Assembly (NCBI RefSeq): GCF_024713945.1
Contig: NW_027461521.1
Location: 188,501-252,500 of the forward strand
Direction of reading: 5' to 3'
Length of the DNA stretch: 64,000 nt
Source: Dermatophagoides farinae
Lineage: Eukaryota > Arthropoda > Arachnida > Sarcoptiformes > Pyroglyphidae
Below the pieces are notes generated by a model. It did no database searches, was not told the origin of the DNA, and saw only the letters and a program-made list of their open reading frames with translations. Positions within the stretch are counted from its first letter, which is position 1. Every line of letters begins with the position of its first letter. Positions 53,986 through 62,876 of the stretch are shown in pieces. The position numbers were made by a program, and so were the translations under genes.

Positions 53986-56934
53986 ATGAAACCTTTTAAA
54001 TATATTGCGAACAATGTTGATGAGTTTATAAATCTCTTGATACGTTTTGACTTTTACACTGATTTTTACGATGACACGTATTCAAATTTATCATTTGAAT
54101 TAGCTAATTTGAAAAGAGCGCTGGCACCGCCAAAAAATTTAAGCTCAGAATCAGACGAGTTTAAATTGTGGCAGAAGTTACGAATAAAAAGTTTGAAAGT
54201 GAAATACAATCAAGTTGATGAATATATTAGCGACTACTTGACAGCTATATTTCTCGAAGCCAAACAATTAATATATAGAGCGAAAAAAATGGAAGTACGA
54301 CGTGAGTTATTTGAAAATGTTCAATGTGCTCAAGTCAGGTCTATTGCGGACGACAAATTTTCTATTAGTTTAGTTAGAAGTAATTTTATCAACCAAATTA
54401 ACGAAGGCGATCTAGTTTTGCTGTCAGGAACTCCACCAACGCAAGATTGTTTGTATTATATCAATAAATACAAAAATCAATATAATAACTCAAAGATAGA
54501 CATGCTACTTAAACAAAATAATCTAAATTTGATCAACAATCAAGAATACGTTAAGGACGAAATTACTGAATTTTCTCGTGATTTTTCCAACGATCTTTTA
54601 AGTGATAACCCCCATCACATATTAGGTATCGTTAATTTAATTTGTTTGGGGAACTATGAAGTTAGAGTTATTATTAATGATTCAAAATACACTATTGACG
54701 AATTAATCTCCGTCAATGAAGAAAACAAAGACAACTTTTTGCACTATAAGGACCTATTAGGCTTTTTGATGGAGCGTGATAATTATAGAATGAATTGGCT
54801 TGCAAACGCATTGGTCAATCCAGGCTTAGTCACTTGGACCATGACTAAAGTTTTAAATATGTCGACTCTTTTCCGAGAAGTAAGCGCATTACTAGACACA
54901 CCCAAGTTCTCACTGCTACCCTTCTTATTTCAAAAAAAAAAAATCGTTACTAACAAGCGATTTATAATTCCGCCAGCTTTACTCAAAATTTTTGAAACAA
55001 AATTCAACGATTCTCAGCTGGAAGCAATTAAAGAATGTACTAAATATGAGGGTGTTAGCTTAATTCAAGGACCACCAGGAACTGGTAAAACTTCAACAAT
55101 TAGCGCAATTACTTCTCTTCTCTTGAGCGCAGAAGATATTTCTATAGTTGACGTAAAAGAAAATAACGTCCCCAAACAAATTTGTGAGAAACCTAACAGT
55201 AACAAATCCGAAAGGTCTGGGTTTATATTAAAAGGCTCAAACTGGATTGATGAAAACATCATGACATTAGACGAATGTTTTTCATACCACCCGTCGAGTA
55301 CTTCAAGTCAAAGTGTTATTCGCCTGGTTAACCAAAATTTAGCAAAAAATACAAAAAAAATTCTTATTTGTGCGCCATCAAATGCTGCAGTTGATGAAAT
55401 AATGAGACGTTTAGTTTCAGACCCTCGTTTGAACGGTGGTATATATAATAAAAAAGGTACGCTATACACTCCAAATGTTATACGTATAGGGTCAGGATAT
55501 CATAAAGAACTTAAAAAATGGAGTCTGAATGAACGTCTGTCACAACTAAAATCTGTCGGAAAAATGATAAGTATCGATCATTTTAGCCGAAAACTTATTC
55601 AGGAATCTTCTATTATCTGCTGTACTTTATCAATTGCCGGAAGTCGAGTCTTAACACCTTTTATTGGAGCTATCGACACAGTTATTGTTGATGAAGCATC
55701 TCAATGTGTTGAAGCAAGCAATTTGATTCCATTAAAGTTGGATCCAAAACGCGTTATCTTAGTCGGAGATCCGAAACAGTTGCCGGCAACTGTTTTCAGT
55801 GTGGTTGCATTATCTCTCAATTATGACAGAAGCTTATTCCAGAGGCTACAGGAGCTGAATTTCAAAATAGTTTTATTACAGACTCAATACCGAATGCATC
55901 CAAGAATCAGTGCGTTTCCAAACAATAAGTTTTATAAAGGCCAGTTAAAAGACGCGCACGATTTGGTAAATAGTTTGAAACCTCTTATTGACTACTATAA
56001 GCTTCCTTTGTTTGCTCCATTAGTTTTTATCAACATTTCGGGTGTTGAAACTAAATCTACCAATAGTTACATCAATGTTCTTGAAGTTCAAGTCATAACT
56101 GAGCTTTTACTTATCTTAAATGATTTATTTTCTCATTTCAACAAGTCCCACGGGAGTTGGATGAACCACGCTGGTGTTATCACCCCTTATGCAAAGCAGG
56201 TTCTTCAGTTGCGAAAAAGCATAAGTACTACGTTTGGTTTTGACGCAAGCACAACTAATAATATAGACGTTAATACGGTCGACAGTTTCCAAGGACGAGA
56301 AAAAAACTACGTCATTTTTAGCGCAGTGCGAGCTCAATATATTTCAGATGATGACGACAGCACAATTGAAACAAGTAGTTGTAAACAAAACAATGAGACG
56401 AATGAGCAGTTAGTTAAAAATGCAGACCAAACTGTTGATGAGTCTGGTTTAGACGCTTGCAAAACCGAATCATCCTCTCAAAACTCTGTCTACACTCAAA
56501 AACGTGAAATTCAGACCATTTCAGGTGACCCGGCATTAGTGTCAGAAACTTCGAAAAAAATTGCTATATCTGTAATAAATGAAACGCAAACAGATTCGGT
56601 TATTCCGAATAGCAACAAAAAAGTGCTGCAAAAACACAGTATTGGGTTTTTAGCGGACAAACGTAGGTTGAATGTAGCTTTAACAAGAGCGAGACTAAAC
56701 CTTTGGGTGGTTGGAAACGTTAAATACTTGTGCAAGAACCCGCTTTGGTCGGACTTAATAAAATTCTGCGAAGAACAAAACACAATTATAAATGTTGATT
56801 TAAACCAATACAAAACTGGGTATGCCCTGCATTCTCTATTGTTTGAACAACTTTTAAAATCAGAATACACTTATGGTTTATTCAACTCGGTGATACCGAA
56901 CTTTGTTGCAGAGCTTAAAAAAAAAGTGAATTAA
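53986..56934 (+). CDS. SEN1: SEN1/senataxin-type superfamily 1 RNA/DNA helicase
   Basis: A 982-residue single-exon protein. UPF1-like helicase motifs in order: Q region FNDSQLEAIK; I GPPGTGKTST (~360); Ia CAPSNAAVDEI; II VDEASQCVEAS; III LVGDPKQLPATV; IV LLQTQYRMHP; V VNTVDSFQGREKNYVIFS; VI RRLNVALTRAR. The N-terminal ~330 residues contain an ARQ/1B-like beta-barrel segment (FSISLVRSNFINQINEGDLVLLSG). SEN1/senataxin terminates non-coding transcripts and removes R-loops. Two insertions are notable: ~60 residues after motif I, and ~100 low-complexity residues between motifs V and VI (rich in Ser, Asp, Asn). The stop overlaps the convergent TFIIB-fold gene. Confidence 0.92.
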   Translation: MKPFKYIANNVDEFINLLIRFDFYTDFYDDTYSNLSFELANLKRALAPPKNLSSESDEFKLWQKLRIKSLKVKYNQVDEYISDYLTAIFLEAKQLIYRAKKMEVRRELFENVQCAQVRSIADDKFSISLVRSNFINQINEGDLVLLSGTPPTQDCLYYINKYKNQYNNSKIDMLLKQNNLNLINNQEYVKDEITEFSRDFSNDLLSDNPHHILGIVNLICLGNYEVRVIINDSKYTIDELISVNEENKDNFLHYKDLLGFLMERDNYRMNWLANALVNPGLVTWTMTKVLNMSTLFREVSALLDTPKFSLLPFLFQKKKIVTNKRFIIPPALLKIFETKFNDSQLEAIKECTKYEGVSLIQGPPGTGKTSTISAITSLLLSAEDISIVDVKENNVPKQICEKPNSNKSERSGFILKGSNWIDENIMTLDECFSYHPSSTSSQSVIRLVNQNLAKNTKKILICAPSNAAVDEIMRRLVSDPRLNGGIYNKKGTLYTPNVIRIGSGYHKELKKWSLNERLSQLKSVGKMISIDHFSRKLIQESSIICCTLSIAGSRVLTPFIGAIDTVIVDEASQCVEASNLIPLKLDPKRVILVGDPKQLPATVFSVVALSLNYDRSLFQRLQELNFKIVLLQTQYRMHPRISAFPNNKFYKGQLKDAHDLVNSLKPLIDYYKLPLFAPLVFINISGVETKSTNSYINVLEVQVITELLLILNDLFSHFNKSHGSWMNHAGVITPYAKQVLQLRKSISTTFGFDASTTNNIDVNTVDSFQGREKNYVIFSAVRAQYISDDDDSTIETSSCKQNNETNEQLVKNADQTVDESGLDACKTESSSQNSVYTQKREIQTISGDPALVSETSKKIAISVINETQTDSVIPNSNKKVLQKHSIGFLADKRRLNVALTRARLNLWVVGNVKYLCKNPLWSDLIKFCEEQNTIINVDLNQYKTGYALHSLLFEQLLKSEYTYGLFNSVIPNFVAELKKKVN

Positions 56935-57977
56935 TATAACCCTACGTCTATGTCTGTTGGGAAGTCTTGATTCTGATCATTTTTTTGCCGTGCTTCGATT
57001 TTTGGCTTGTTTTCATCGGCCTCTTTAGAAAGAATTTTCAAATAAACTCGCAGCGAATGATTGCTGAGCTGTTTGTTCTGGGTGAGCAATTGCTCTACTT
57101 CTTTCGTTTTTTTGTAAACAGTACTCAGACGTACACTGAAATAATCCGCAATTGCTTTTGCTGTGATGATTTTTTTTGTATTGGGCGAAATTTTGGCGGC
57201 TATCAAGAACAAAGCAGCTATTATTGTAATCTTATTTCTATAAGTGATTTTTGTTTTATTTGTTTTTTCCAAGTAAGTAGCAATTATTTCAACGGAGTCA
57301 ATCCACTGCAGCGTGTTGGACCGTTCGTTTGAGGCAGTAATAACCTGTTTTGATACATTGGACACCGCAAACGCACTAGTTGTGTTTGAAAAAATACTGT
57401 CTAGTATTTTTTCGTCACTATGGTTTTGCGATTGGTCGGTACCTGTGACATCTTGGGCTGCATCGAAAATCGGATTTCGAACATGTTCTGCATTTTTGAG
57501 TGCTTTTTTTCGGCTTCTGGAAAAATTTTTTTTTTCTATGTTTCCTATTGAGTCCAGAAATCTTGTCATGTGATATTGGCACAATGCAGTTATGGACAAA
57601 TTAAAAAAAACGTTTGGCAAAACGATGTAGTTGGCAAAGGCAACTTTTCTAGTCAGATTTCGCAAGCTACGCACGCTGAATCCACAGTAAGTTGCGACAG
57701 GCACGATGTCTAAATAGCACGATCCTCGCTGCTGAAATTCAAGAACGAGAAAAATTGAAGACACTATTTTTCGAATACTGGAGCGGAGTTTGATATTTCT
57801 TTTTTTCTTCTTGACTACATTTTTGAAAAAACGGATAACGTCGTGATGTGAGCTGGATGCGTAAAAGTATTGTTTGAACAGTGCTACTTCTGTTTTAACA
57901 TTTAAAAGCGTTTTTTCAGGTAAAGAAGAAACAATGCTTTCATACTGACAAGCGATTCTTTCGGCTGAGTACAACAT
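56931..57977 (-). CDS. TFIIB-like (cyclin-fold) protein lacking an evident zinc ribbon
   Basis: The start is ATG 57977 (348 residues); the frame extends ten codons to a TTG with an upstream stop. Two cyclin-like repeats are suggested: ~65-130 (LRSSIRKIVSSIFLVLEFQQRGSCYLDIVPVATYCGFSVRSLRNLTRKV) and ~215-300 (SVEIIATYLEKT...RNKITIIAALFLIAAK...TAKAIADYFSVRLSTVYKKTKEV). The second matches the TFIIB/BRF pattern 'iaaaaiylAa...g...t.keIa....Vs..tIrk.yke'. A TFIIB-type N-terminal zinc ribbon is not seen, so it may be a divergent TFIIB, BRF or TAF1B-like factor, or the first exon was missed. The region between repeats is a basic, polar linker. The TAA overlaps the SEN1 TAA. Confidence 0.5.
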   Translation of the reverse strand: MLYSAERIACQYESIVSSLPEKTLLNVKTEVALFKQYFYASSSHHDVIRFFKNVVKKKKRNIKLRSSIRKIVSSIFLVLEFQQRGSCYLDIVPVATYCGFSVRSLRNLTRKVAFANYIVLPNVFFNLSITALCQYHMTRFLDSIGNIEKKNFSRSRKKALKNAEHVRNPIFDAAQDVTGTDQSQNHSDEKILDSIFSNTTSAFAVSNVSKQVITASNERSNTLQWIDSVEIIATYLEKTNKTKITYRNKITIIAALFLIAAKISPNTKKIITAKAIADYFSVRLSTVYKKTKEVEQLLTQNKQLSNHSLRVYLKILSKEADENKPKIEARQKNDQNQDFPTDIDVGLY

Positions 57978-58129
57978 AAAGTAACGTAACGAAAGTTCGT
58001 GGTACAAATGTTACATTATACGAAGCATCCATTTCCGTCTCAGTTTATGTTTAGCGTTGACAACGGGCTGATCTTGTTTGAAATTAATAGAACTAAAAAA
58101 TTAATATTGCTGTATTCCGATGCTCAGAA

Positions 58130-58426
58130 TTATTTTTTTTTTTTTTTTGCGGCATTCGCGGCCATATCTTGGACTAACAATTTTTGCGGATTGAGGTTAC
58201 CAGCAAGCTTTTGCTTGAGCCAAGCGTTCTCGAATTCCAGTTGTCTGAGCTTCTTCGCTTCTAGATCCTGTTCATCTTTCTTTTCCATTGCTTTTTGTGC
58301 TTCGTACTTCGCTAGCGACAACCAAAGATCATGTGTGTTCTTCTCTATTAGTTTTATTTCATTGTACTTCAGTATGGCTTCGAAAAGTTTGGATAGGTCC
58401 TGAGGAGATGATTTAGAGTTCGACAT
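58130..58426 (-). CDS. Small coiled-coil protein, unrecognised
   Basis: A 98-residue protein from ATG 58426. Residues ~10-75 form an amphipathic, heptad-patterned helix (LSKLFEAILKYNEIKLIEKN; EAQKAMEKKDEQDLEAKKLRQLEFENAWLKQKL). The tail is a lysine run (AANAAKKKKK). There is no signal peptide or cysteine. Its size and coiled coil are typical of small complex subunits. It lies 41 bp downstream of the larger unknown gene that follows (58468-59998), on the same strand. Function unknown. Confidence 0.6.
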   Translation of the reverse strand: MSNSKSSPQDLSKLFEAILKYNEIKLIEKNTHDLWLSLAKYEAQKAMEKKDEQDLEAKKLRQLEFENAWLKQKLAGNLNPQKLLVQDMAANAAKKKKK

Positions 58427-58467
58427 TTAACCGGTACTACTGCATGTATAATTGCACGTCAAAATAT

Positions 58468-59998
58468 TTAGATCAATTTTTTTTCCAAACAGAACTGAGT
58501 GATTACATTCATATAAACTTTTTTCGCGCTTCGAAGCTCAGGAAATTTTTTTTTTGTTATAAGCTTGACAAATGTGACGTGTTTGTATAATTTCAAAGCG
58601 TATTGGTTTGGTTCAATTACGACTGTGTTGGCATGTCGTTTCAAATAGACGCAGAACTCGTCTTTCAGTAGAAGCAGCTTGTCCAGAATATTTGCGGGAA
58701 TATTCGAAATCAGTTTGGTGAAAAGTTCTAGGTGTTGAAAACCCTGTACATCTGCTTTTAAAGTATTTATAATTTTATCCTCGAACAAATGAAGTGCTTC
58801 ATTGGATTTGTCTTTGGGAAACACTGGCTTAACAAGCATCAACAGTTTCACAATTTTAAGTGAATCTTCAATATCGCCGGACTTGATCCTACAGTTAACA
58901 AGTCGTGAGAAAACGTCAACCGTGAAAACTCGGTCTTCCTTACTCAAACTATTGTGGTACGGGAGGTAGATCGAATCTATGTATTTCAACAGAATAAGAT
59001 CTAACTGCTGCTGGTCAACGGCGTCGTCTGGATTTTTGAGAAACAGTAGTAGTTGCTTAGTAGCGAAAAAACAGACAGTCGAAACTAATTCTAGGTTTGG
59101 TGCGTTGGAATTCATCGAGTAGAAGGGTAGATTTGTTAAAAGACAAAAAAAATCCCAACAAAACTCCTTGTTACGACTGCTAAAAAAACTGATAAGTTGG
59201 TTTGCAAAATGTTTATATGCACTTTCGTAGCTCTCTACTTTTAGCTTAGCGCACACGTCTCTTATAGGTTTTATTGCGTCCATAACTTTTGCAAATTGTG
59301 TCAGTAGCAGTTTTTGACAGAACAGGTCTCCAAATAACTCAGTTAGAAATTCGAAATCAAATATGTTTACAGAACTTATATTATTAAGCCGAATGAAATT
59401 TTCTATATTTTTTTTGAGCTTGGCAAAGTCTAAGCTCGTCGTGCATGTGTTTAAAGAACGTTTGATTAATTCGATCAAGTCGCGAGAAAGATTCTTTGTT
59501 TTGTCTGAATCAGAACGTTCAATCTTAATATTTTTAGTTTCAGCATTGTTATAGCAGAATTCTTCACTTAAAATACTTTCTGATGAACTGTCGCTTTCTG
59601 TGTCAGTATTAAGCATAAAATGCCCACACCAATCAAAAAAAATGGGCCAAACGTCGAAAATCTCGTCGTTCGTGTCTTTATCAGATATTTGAATTTGCTT
59701 TTTTTCTTGGCTCAAAAAACCTGAACCGGTCTGAGATATCATTTTAGAATACAGCAAGTATCCAACTCCATAATTAGAGATTAAATCATACTTGTCGTCA
59801 CTTTCATACGCCGAGCTGAGTAATCTGCTAGATGGGCTATCAAATATGCGTGATAAAAACTTACTCTTGCACTTTTGAATTCAAAATATAATTAGAACGA
59901 TGTAAGTCTAGGTCGAAATCATCTTTACAACTGGAAAACTGAGTTCTGGCAGGTTGTTCATGACTTTCAGATTCCGAATCTGAACTATAATAGTTCAT
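58468..59998 (-). CDS. Helical-repeat protein of unknown function, two exons
   Basis: Exon 1 59865-59998 (ATG 59998), 28-nt intron 59837-59864 (GTAAGT...GATAG), exon 2 58468-59836, 500 residues. The N-terminus is acidic/serine-rich (SSDSESESHEQ). From ~200 onward it is continuous helix (FLTELFGDLFCQKLLLTQFAKVM; FCWDFFCLLTNLPFY; FATKQLLLFLKNPDDAVDQQQL; LVNCRIKSGDIEDSLKIVKLLMLVKP), like an armadillo/TPR-type solenoid. The C-terminus is basic. Without the intron the gene would have to begin at TTG in the middle of conserved-looking sequence. No family recognised. A nuclear or ribosome-biogenesis role is possible but unsupported. Confidence 0.65.
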
Positions 59999-60357
59999 GA
60001 ATGTTGAATTGTTGTTTACAATTGCATAGGAAAATAACTTTTACAATACAACAGAGTATTAATTTATTTAATATAATGGCAGTTATAAAATATTTATTTA
60101 CCGAATTTATGAGCTGCCTACAAAATATACCGATAAAGACTCGAGAACCAAACTAGAATGACCAGCAAACAAATCAACAACAACAAACGTTTAGCGAGAA
60201 AGTCGATTTATCAATTTTGTTAATTATACAGCACTAAAATTGTGTCATTAACAGTTCTAACACTCTGAATTATAAAATAGTACGCAAAAAAATAATTCAA
60301 AATAGTTTCAAATTTTTTTATACTGTAATATGGCATACTATTTAGAAGTTTACTGAT
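59999..60357. other. Divergent intergenic region, no gene identified
   Basis: 359 bp between the starts of the helical-repeat gene (minus) and a small basic protein gene (plus). Only very short frames (for example 26 codons from the ATG near 60077) are present. No RNA gene was recognised. Confidence 0.4.
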
Positions 60358-60663
60358 ATGTCTAAAAAAAAAAATAATAAAAAATTTCATGGTGTTGGTT
60401 ACGTAGCGAAGCAAATGACCGTGTTTCACGAGTCGTCCGAATTAGACTCAATCAAAAAGACTTTTTTCAAAGATTTAAAAAAACCAGGTCGCGTAGACGC
60501 TAAAGAAATCGACAACAAAAATATGACAAACGCTAACAAACAAGAACTTGAAGAAAACTCAACTTGTGGCCCAGCAAATGCAGAAGATCCAGCAAACGAC
60601 AGTGACCAAGATCAGGCTAAAGTTGAATACTGTTATTCCTTTACGAACTTGTTTAGCAATTAA
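60358..60663 (+). CDS. Small basic-then-acidic protein, unrecognised
   Basis: A 101-residue protein. The N-terminus is a lysine-rich cluster (MSKKKNNKKFHGVGYVAKQM), followed by a neutral middle and an acidic, Asn/Asp/Glu-rich C-terminus that ends in an aromatic YCYSFTNLFSN. No signal peptide, no span, two cysteines. No match to a known small ribosomal or proteasomal protein. Coding status is likely but not certain. An opposite-strand frame overlaps its 5' end (rejected). Confidence 0.45.
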   Translation: MSKKKNNKKFHGVGYVAKQMTVFHESSELDSIKKTFFKDLKKPGRVDAKEIDNKNMTNANKQELEENSTCGPANAEDPANDSDQDQAKVEYCYSFTNLFSN

Positions 60664-60877
60664 GCTGAAAGTAAAGTTTAAAGTTGAAAAAAATAAATAT
60701 GGTAGCTAATTTTTGAAACTAATTCAGTGTATCTGTTAAATTCATATTCTAAAGGCAAGGAAGTTTATTTTATATCGTGTAGTAGTAGTTTTGGTTGTTT
60801 AAGCCTTCCAGATTTAAACGCCAAAATTAAACTAATATTTAAATATTTTAAGTTTGAACAACTAATCGATCATATTG

Positions 60878-62246
60878 ATGTTTTTGTATGTTATCAGTTT
60901 AGTTAGTTTATCATTCACAAAAGCTCAGGTTCTAAGTGCTAAACAAAGCGTTTTGAACGATCTTTCCGTACGTGTTGCAAAAAAACTATTGTTAGTTGGA
61001 AAGGCTCGAGCAAAGCAGCGTTACAGACAATATAAATCTGAAAAATGAAATGCTTAATGTTACAGAAAAATCACACAGACCTTTAATTCCAGACGGTGAC
61101 ATTTACAGTTCGATTTGTGTTCGTGACTACAGCGACGACTGCCCAACTAATTGGCATGTGAGCTCTAAATACTGTTTAGCCGACATAAGTTACAAGGGAT
61201 CAAATTCAGGGTACTTTAAAATTACGAAAAACGAAGAAGAGAAGCGGCTTTTAGAACTTGAATTCAACGCTTATTGGCCCTGTGTAGATAACCATGTACA
61301 GGATTTTTCCGCACCCTGCCCCGTTGGCTGGATATTATTAGAAAATAAGGTATGCATAAGCAACAGTGTTATTTCTCTTTGCGCCTTTGTACACATTAAT
61401 TCAAAAGGTGTTTACTCAAAGACCAATGTAGCGTTTACGCAGTTTGAAGCTGCCAACGCTCCGGAAGACGTCAAGCGAAATATCTCTTTGCAGTGTAAAG
61501 TTAAATGGCCCAGTCTTCAAAAGTGCAGACGAGATTACAGATTTCGATGTCCGCTAGGCTGGTCACTGAAAAAAATCGAAGGAGATTGGAAATGTGAAGT
61601 GGAAGACGAATATATGGGTCCCTGTCCGCCTATTCAAGGGATTGCGCGCTCGATACAGGAAAAAATCAGTCTAGAAAACAGATGCAACTTCATGTATCCG
61701 TGCGAAAATCCGCGCGAACGAAACTATTCACAACTGTGCCCGGAAGGCTGGAAACAAATTAAAAAAAATAACCAACAATTCTGCACTGTAGTCGACGAAG
61801 ACTACCGAGGTTTTTACTTCAAGGATTTGCCAATCAGCCAGATAAAATCGGTAGCAGAAAAAAAAAAATTTGAAGAAAACTATTCGTTAAAATGGCCGCT
61901 ATATCACACGGGAGCTAGCTGTGAACCCGACGAAGAAGCGGAATGTCCGATAGGCTGGCTGTTAGTCGACGATAAGTACTGCAAAGCGAGCGACATTTAC
62001 CACGGTAGATGCGCCAATTACTTGCCCATGCGCCCTAGTTTGGAATCCAGAAAAAAAATTGAAAAGCACTGCAATGTCAAATATCCTTGCAAGGAATATT
62101 CACACGTCAGTTTGTGGAGAAATAGTGTTTCAAAGAAAAATGTCCAAGAGCTTGATCATAAACCACGGAAACAAAAATTCCGCAAGAACATCTTCGACTC
62201 TCAAAGTATAAATAACGGACCAATTAATTTATTCGGATTGGTTTAA
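60878..62246 (+). CDS. CPW-WPC domain secreted protein, five modules
   Basis: Exon 1 60878-60967 (30 codons from ATG 60878), 28-nt intron 60968-60995 (GTACGT...TTGTTAG), exon 2 60996-62246, 446 residues. Exon 1 supplies the signal peptide (MFLYVISLVSLSFTKAQ), while exon 2 alone would start at TTG. Five CPW-WPC modules follow. Each has a 'C-P-x-x-W' (CPTNW, CPVGW, CPLGW, CPEGW, CPIGW) and a closing 'W/Y-P' (YWPC, KWPS, MYPC, KWPL, KYPC). Modules 2 and 4 deviate at the second half, lacking the final cysteine. CPW-WPC proteins are apicomplexan secreted proteins, in Plasmodium linked to zygote/ookinete surface. No GPI or membrane signal at the C-terminus; the tail is basic. Confidence 0.9.
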
Positions 62247-62559
62247 TTGAAATCGATTGTGAAAAGTGCATCGTTCAGCTCGTTTCTAAAGAATATAAAT
62301 TCAAAGAATCCTAGTTTAAAACCACATGCTTTTTAGTCATACTTACTTCAACTTAAAAAAATGACCGAACGAGTTTCAATCTTGTAAAAATTTTTCTCTA
62401 ATGGTTAAAGAAGAATCTTCATTATTTGTAATGTATGGTACAGTGAATTGATTTTTTTTTTTATAACGTACGTTACAATGTTGTGATTTGTTATTATGCA
62501 ATGATAATGCATTATATTTTTAATCAATTATTATTACTTTGCAGTAACTTATAATAAGT
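62247..62559. other. Convergent intergenic region, no gene identified
   Basis: 313 bp between the stop of the CPW-WPC gene and the stop of the 95-residue minus-strand gene. AT-rich with a poly-T stretch near 62451. No coding or RNA signal. Confidence 0.4.
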
Positions 62560-62876
62560 TTATAAACGAGTATTTGTTATTAAGTTATTTAATACGGAAA
62601 TGTTGTTGTAAACTTTGTCTTCTAGATTTTCCAATTTAGCTTGAAGTCGTTTCGCCATTTTAATTTTTTTTAGATCTGCCGACGAATTTTCATTTACTAT
62701 ATAGTCCACAATGTTTATTTTTTGGCTAACTGAACCTGTATAAAAATTTTGTGAGTCCAGTGGACTTAATATATTTTCACTAAACTGATCTAGCATTCCT
62801 GAACGTACCTTGGTAACAATTTTACGTTTTTTAAGATCGTACCATAAGCATCGCTTACTACATTTGATTCTCCCAT
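62560..62876 (-). CDS. Small 95-residue helical protein, two exons
   Basis: Exon 1 62809-62876 (ATG 62876), 29-nt intron 62780-62808 (GTACGT...GTTTAG), exon 2 62560-62779, 95 residues. The protein starts MGESNVVSDAYGTILKNVK. Its C-terminal half is a helix that looks like a coiled-coil subunit (SADLKKIKMAKRLQAKLENLEDKVYNNISVLNNLI). The frame continues upstream of ATG 62876 with hydrophobic sequence to another ATG at 62939, so a longer N-terminus with a membrane segment cannot be excluded. Splicing at nearer AGs gives stops. Its size and layout are like small coiled-coil complex subunits, but no family is assigned. Confidence 0.5.

Noticed and set aside
57999-58403. Plus-strand ORF of 134 codons opposite the small coiled-coil gene
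   Set aside because: It runs through the antisense of a lysine run (poly-Phe) and has no domain. The opposing minus frame has a cleaner start and composition.
60220-60429. 69-codon minus ORF at the 5' end of the small basic protein gene
   Set aside because: It overlaps the plus-strand lysine codons antisense (poly-Phe/Ile) and is likely a shadow.
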